Source of the DNA: Dehalococcoidia bacterium
Lineage (GTDB): Bacteria; Chloroflexota; Dehalococcoidia; UBA3495; JAAXIE01
Direction of reading: 5' to 3'
NCBI GenBank assembly: GCA_012270525.1
Contig: JAAXIE010000222.1
Span: forward strand, 1 to 7,661
DNA: 7,661 nt
Shown one piece after another: positions 6,060 to 7,661 of this stretch. Numbering within the stretch: position 1 is the stretch's first letter; each line of letters begins with the position of its first letter. A program made the position numbers and the translations under genes. The notes beneath the pieces are model-generated. The model had not been told where the DNA came from. It ran no database searches and worked only from the letters and a program-made list of their open reading frames with translations.

Positions 6060-6746
6060 ATGAAGGCCACCCAACACCAAGGCAGGAGGGTTCTATACCT
6101 GACCGTCGAGCCGGACGACTACGACGCCAGCCTGCAGTATCCCCTATTCATCCTGTTGCACGGGTTCGGGGCCAACATGCAGGACTTGGCGTCGCTGGCT
6201 CCAGCCATAAACCGCGAGGGCTACGTCTACGCCTGCCCGCAGGCCCCGATGTCCTTCCAGTTTGGCCCGGGTATGGTGGGGTACGGCTGGACACCTCGCG
6301 GCGCAGAAGCCACCGTCGAGGATGTCCGGCGGGCGGAAGAAGCCTTGGACACCTTCTTCGTGGAAATCATGGAGAAGTACAAGGTCGCGCCCGGCAGGGC
6401 CATCCTCAGTGGCTTCTCGCAGGGTGGGGGCATGACCTACCGGTGCGGGCTGCGCCAGCCCAATCTGTTCGCTGGCCTGGCCGTCCTCAGCGGGACCCTG
6501 CCCGATACCGAGTCACTGCGGAAGAGGCTGCCGGGAGATCGAGGGCAGCCCATCTTCGTAGCCCATGGAACGTTGGATGCCGTCCTTCCTGTCGATAGAG
6601 GGCGCGCCGCCCACCAGTTTCTCGAGGCCGAGGGTTACCAGCCACGGTACAGGGAATACCCCATGGCCCACGAAATCAGCCCCGATGTGCTGGCCGACTT
6701 GGTGGACTGGGCATCCGGCGTGCTGCCGCCCCTGTCACGCGCGTAA
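6060..6746 (+). CDS. Alpha/beta hydrolase, phospholipase/carboxylesterase family
   Basis: A 228-aa serine hydrolase of the PF02230 type (acyl-protein thioesterase, carboxylesterase YpfH/EstB-like), expected to cleave short esters or thioesters in the cytoplasm; no signal peptide is present. LHGFGAN (33-39) forms the oxyanion region. GFSQGG (118-123) holds nucleophile S120, HGTLDAVLPV (169-178) supplies D173, and MAHEI (202-206) supplies H204, so the triad is complete. GWTPRGA (76-82) fits the family's cap or loop region. The ATG at 6060 follows AAGGAG (6044-6049) with a spacing of ten. It is 34 bases downstream of the cyclase gene, so a shared transcript and a consecutive hydrolysis role are plausible but inferred. 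Its 3' end overlaps the convergent 120-aa gene by 12 bases. Confidence 0.93.
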   Translation: MKATQHQGRRVLYLTVEPDDYDASLQYPLFILLHGFGANMQDLASLAPAINREGYVYACPQAPMSFQFGPGMVGYGWTPRGAEATVEDVRRAEEALDTFFVEIMEKYKVAPGRAILSGFSQGGGMTYRCGLRQPNLFAGLAVLSGTLPDTESLRKRLPGDRGQPIFVAHGTLDAVLPVDRGRAAHQFLEAEGYQPRYREYPMAHEISPDVLADLVDWASGVLPPLSRA

Positions 6747-7097
6747 GCTTCCCGGCGATGCTCCGGGCTTGCGAAACATGTGAAGAAAGTTGCGACGGTG
6801 GGCCCAGTTGTGGGCACGGCGCAGGGCCTCCACCGGTATGGTCTGCCCGTTCTCGTAGGTGACTCGTATCGTATCGTAGCCGGGTCCCACTGGGGCCGGA
6901 ACGTCCTCGATGTACGCCGTCTCGCACCCCTGCGCTTTCAGGTACTGCTCCAGTGCTTCCAGTCCCCTGACCTTGCTGTTGCGGTGCCGGTAGATGTTCA
7001 GTTCGTAGCTGCCTATCATTTCGTCGAAGTGGAGGTCGGCACCTCCGCCTCCCCCTTCGCGCACCTGTCTGCGGTTTACTCTTCCCCGTAAGTCCAT
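6735..7097 (-). CDS. Unrecognised 120-aa protein
   Basis: The frame runs from ATG at 7097 to TGA at 6737-6735. Residues 1-25 are basic and then glycine-rich (G15-G19) and look disordered. From about M27 the protein looks folded: YELNIYRHRNSK, then a helix-like GLEALEQYLKAQG, then AYIEDVP and YDTIRVTYENGQTIPVEALRRAHNWAHRRNF, with strand-turn-strand and helix patterns and many charged and aromatic residues. There are no membrane segments, signal peptide or metal motifs. I do not recognise the family. No good Shine-Dalgarno precedes ATG 7097, but TAAAAT (7112-7107) ends nine bases before it, so a leaderless message is possible; M27 (7019) is the alternative start. The minus frame looks more protein-like than the open frame opposite it. 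It lies 66 bases downstream of the MFS gene on the same strand. Confidence 0.6.
   Translation of the reverse strand: MDLRGRVNRRQVREGGGGGADLHFDEMIGSYELNIYRHRNSKVRGLEALEQYLKAQGCETAYIEDVPAPVGPGYDTIRVTYENGQTIPVEALRRAHNWAHRRNFLHMFRKPGASPGSLRA
6745..6770. terminator. Hairpin at the end of the esterase gene, possible terminator
   Basis: AAG (6745-6747) and CCCGG (6751-6755) can pair with CCGGG (6763-6767) and CTT (6768-6770), leaving a 3-base bulge and a 7-base loop. It begins inside the esterase stop codon and lies within the 3' coding end of the convergent gene. No T-tract follows. Confidence 0.3.
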
Positions 7098-7106
7098 AGT
7101 CCGCCC

Positions 7107-7135
7107 ATTTTAATCACCATATTGGCAATTGGTGA
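7107..7135 (-). promoter_or_regulatory. Weak promoter candidate for the 120-aa gene
   Basis: On the minus strand TAAAAT (7112-7107) resembles a -10 box, and TCACCA (7135-7130) stands 17 bases upstream but matches the -35 consensus poorly. The start point would fall at or just before ATG 7097. Confidence 0.25.
7115..7134. promoter_or_regulatory. 20-bp near-palindrome, possible operator
   Basis: CACCA (7115-7119) mirrors TGGTG (7130-7134), and ATTG (7121-7124) mirrors CAAT (7126-7129), with one extra T at 7120. It is AT-rich and lies between the MFS stop codon and the start of the 120-aa gene, within the span of the predicted promoter. The absence of a T-tract on either side argues against a terminator. 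Confidence 0.4.
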
Positions 7136-7163
7136 AGACACGTTCGATCCCAAGGTCGCCATG

Positions 7164-7661
7164 TCAGTTGAACTCCCGTAGCTGCCTCTGGGTCACTAGT
7201 ATCGCGAAAACGGTGAACAGCAGCAGTCCTGCGAGGATGGCGAGGGTGATCTCGCCACCGAGGTACTCCGAGGCCAAGCCTGCCGGGAGGACTCCTAGGG
7301 GCATCAGGCCAAAGTTCATCATGAAGACACTCCATACCCGGCCACGGTAGGCGTCCTCGGCCACCTCCATGACCAAGGCTTGGTTCAGGGCGCGCCGCCC
7401 GGAGTCCCCCAACCCCAGGAGTAGCATCAAGCCCACAGCCAACAGGTAGTAAGGCAACAGGGCTACCGCCAGCAAGGCGAAGCCCGACATGGCACCCCCA
7501 ACCAACAGCAATAGTCCGCGCCGCCACTGGCCGATGGCGGCGATGAACAGCGAACCAGCCAGCGTGCCCACGCCCATCATTGTCAGCAAGAGACCCATAT
7601 CGTCGGGCCCTCGATGGTACACATCGACTATGAAAACCGGCATGAGGAACCTGAAGGGCAT
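7164..7661 (-). CDS. MFS transporter, C-terminal half (gene continues beyond the window)
   Basis: The frame is open to the window edge; the ATG at 7661-7659 is probably an internal methionine, because full-length relatives have about 400 aa. The visible 165 residues look like transmembrane helices 7-12. They include MGLLLTMMGVGTLAGSLFIA, then LLLLVGGAMSGFALLAVALL, YYLLAVGLMLLLGLGD, and two final hydrophobic segments ending at LREFN. The loop SGRRALNQALVMEVAEDAYRGRVWSVFMM is characteristic of the MFS_3/EntS-like exporter group, which includes siderophore and drug exporters. The substrate cannot be predicted. It lies 66 bases upstream of the 120-aa gene on the same strand, separated by a near-palindrome, so cotranscription is uncertain. 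Confidence 0.85.
   Translation of the reverse strand: MPFRFLMPVFIVDVYHRGPDDMGLLLTMMGVGTLAGSLFIAAIGQWRRGLLLLVGGAMSGFALLAVALLPYYLLAVGLMLLLGLGDSGRRALNQALVMEVAEDAYRGRVWSVFMMNFGLMPLGVLPAGLASEYLGGEITLAILAGLLLFTVFAILVTQRQLREFN

Noticed and set aside
6780..7091. A plus-strand frame opposite the 120-aa gene, starting GTG and reading MKKVATVG.
   Set aside because: It has no ribosome binding site, and the minus-strand frame has a more natural mix of charged, aromatic and hydrophobic residues. Confidence is moderate only.
1..7661. A search by eye for tRNA, rRNA, CRISPR arrays, IS ends, att sites or defence-gene clusters.
   Set aside because: No cloverleaf, no spaced direct repeats, no transposase or integrase frame and no defence-associated domains were seen. 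The GIY-YIG protein alone does not make a defence system.

Overview
The window is a GC-rich (roughly 60-65% by eye), gene-dense bacterial segment with no RNA genes, insertion sequences, CRISPR arrays or long repeats. Gene content fits a free-living heterotroph. The combination of a family III CoA-transferase, a divergent Gfo/Idh/MocA oxidoreductase, a cyclase-family hydrolase and a DUF123-type GIY-YIG protein reminds me of Chloroflexota (SAR202/Dehalococcoidia-like) genomes. That placement is inference from gene families, not a measured phylogeny.

Layout from left to right: the 3' end of an unrecognised gene (1-252, +); a CaiB/BaiF-type CoA-transferase (279-1520, +), probably in the same operon; and, converging on it, a Gfo/Idh/MocA-family protein (1589-2641, -). 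Upstream of that lies a GIY-YIG/DUF123 protein (2707-3192, -). It is divergent from histidyl-tRNA synthetase, hisS (3291-4565, +), across a compact 98-bp control region. hisS overlaps by four bases an unrecognised membrane-anchored or exported 190-aa protein (4562-5134, +). Next is a two-gene unit with its own promoter: a cyclase-family metal-dependent hydrolase (5270-6025, +) and an alpha/beta hydrolase of the phospholipase/carboxylesterase family (6060-6746, +). Converging on it are an unrecognised 120-aa protein (6735-7097, -) and the C-terminal half of an MFS transporter (7164 to the window edge, -).

hisS is the only clear housekeeping gene. The CoA-transferase, oxidoreductase, cyclase, esterase and MFS exporter look like small-molecule catabolic or transport functions, but nothing here fixes a substrate. 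I see no multi-gene defence or mobile system.

The points most worth a second look are: the Gfo/Idh-family protein, which lacks both the EKP lysine and the usual catalytic histidine; a 7-bp inverted repeat whose loop contains the -35 box of a good sigma-70-type promoter before the cyclase; a 20-bp near-palindrome in front of the 120-aa gene; two start codons placed 8-9 bases after -10-like hexamers, suggesting leaderless messages; and the lower-GC exported protein coupled to hisS.
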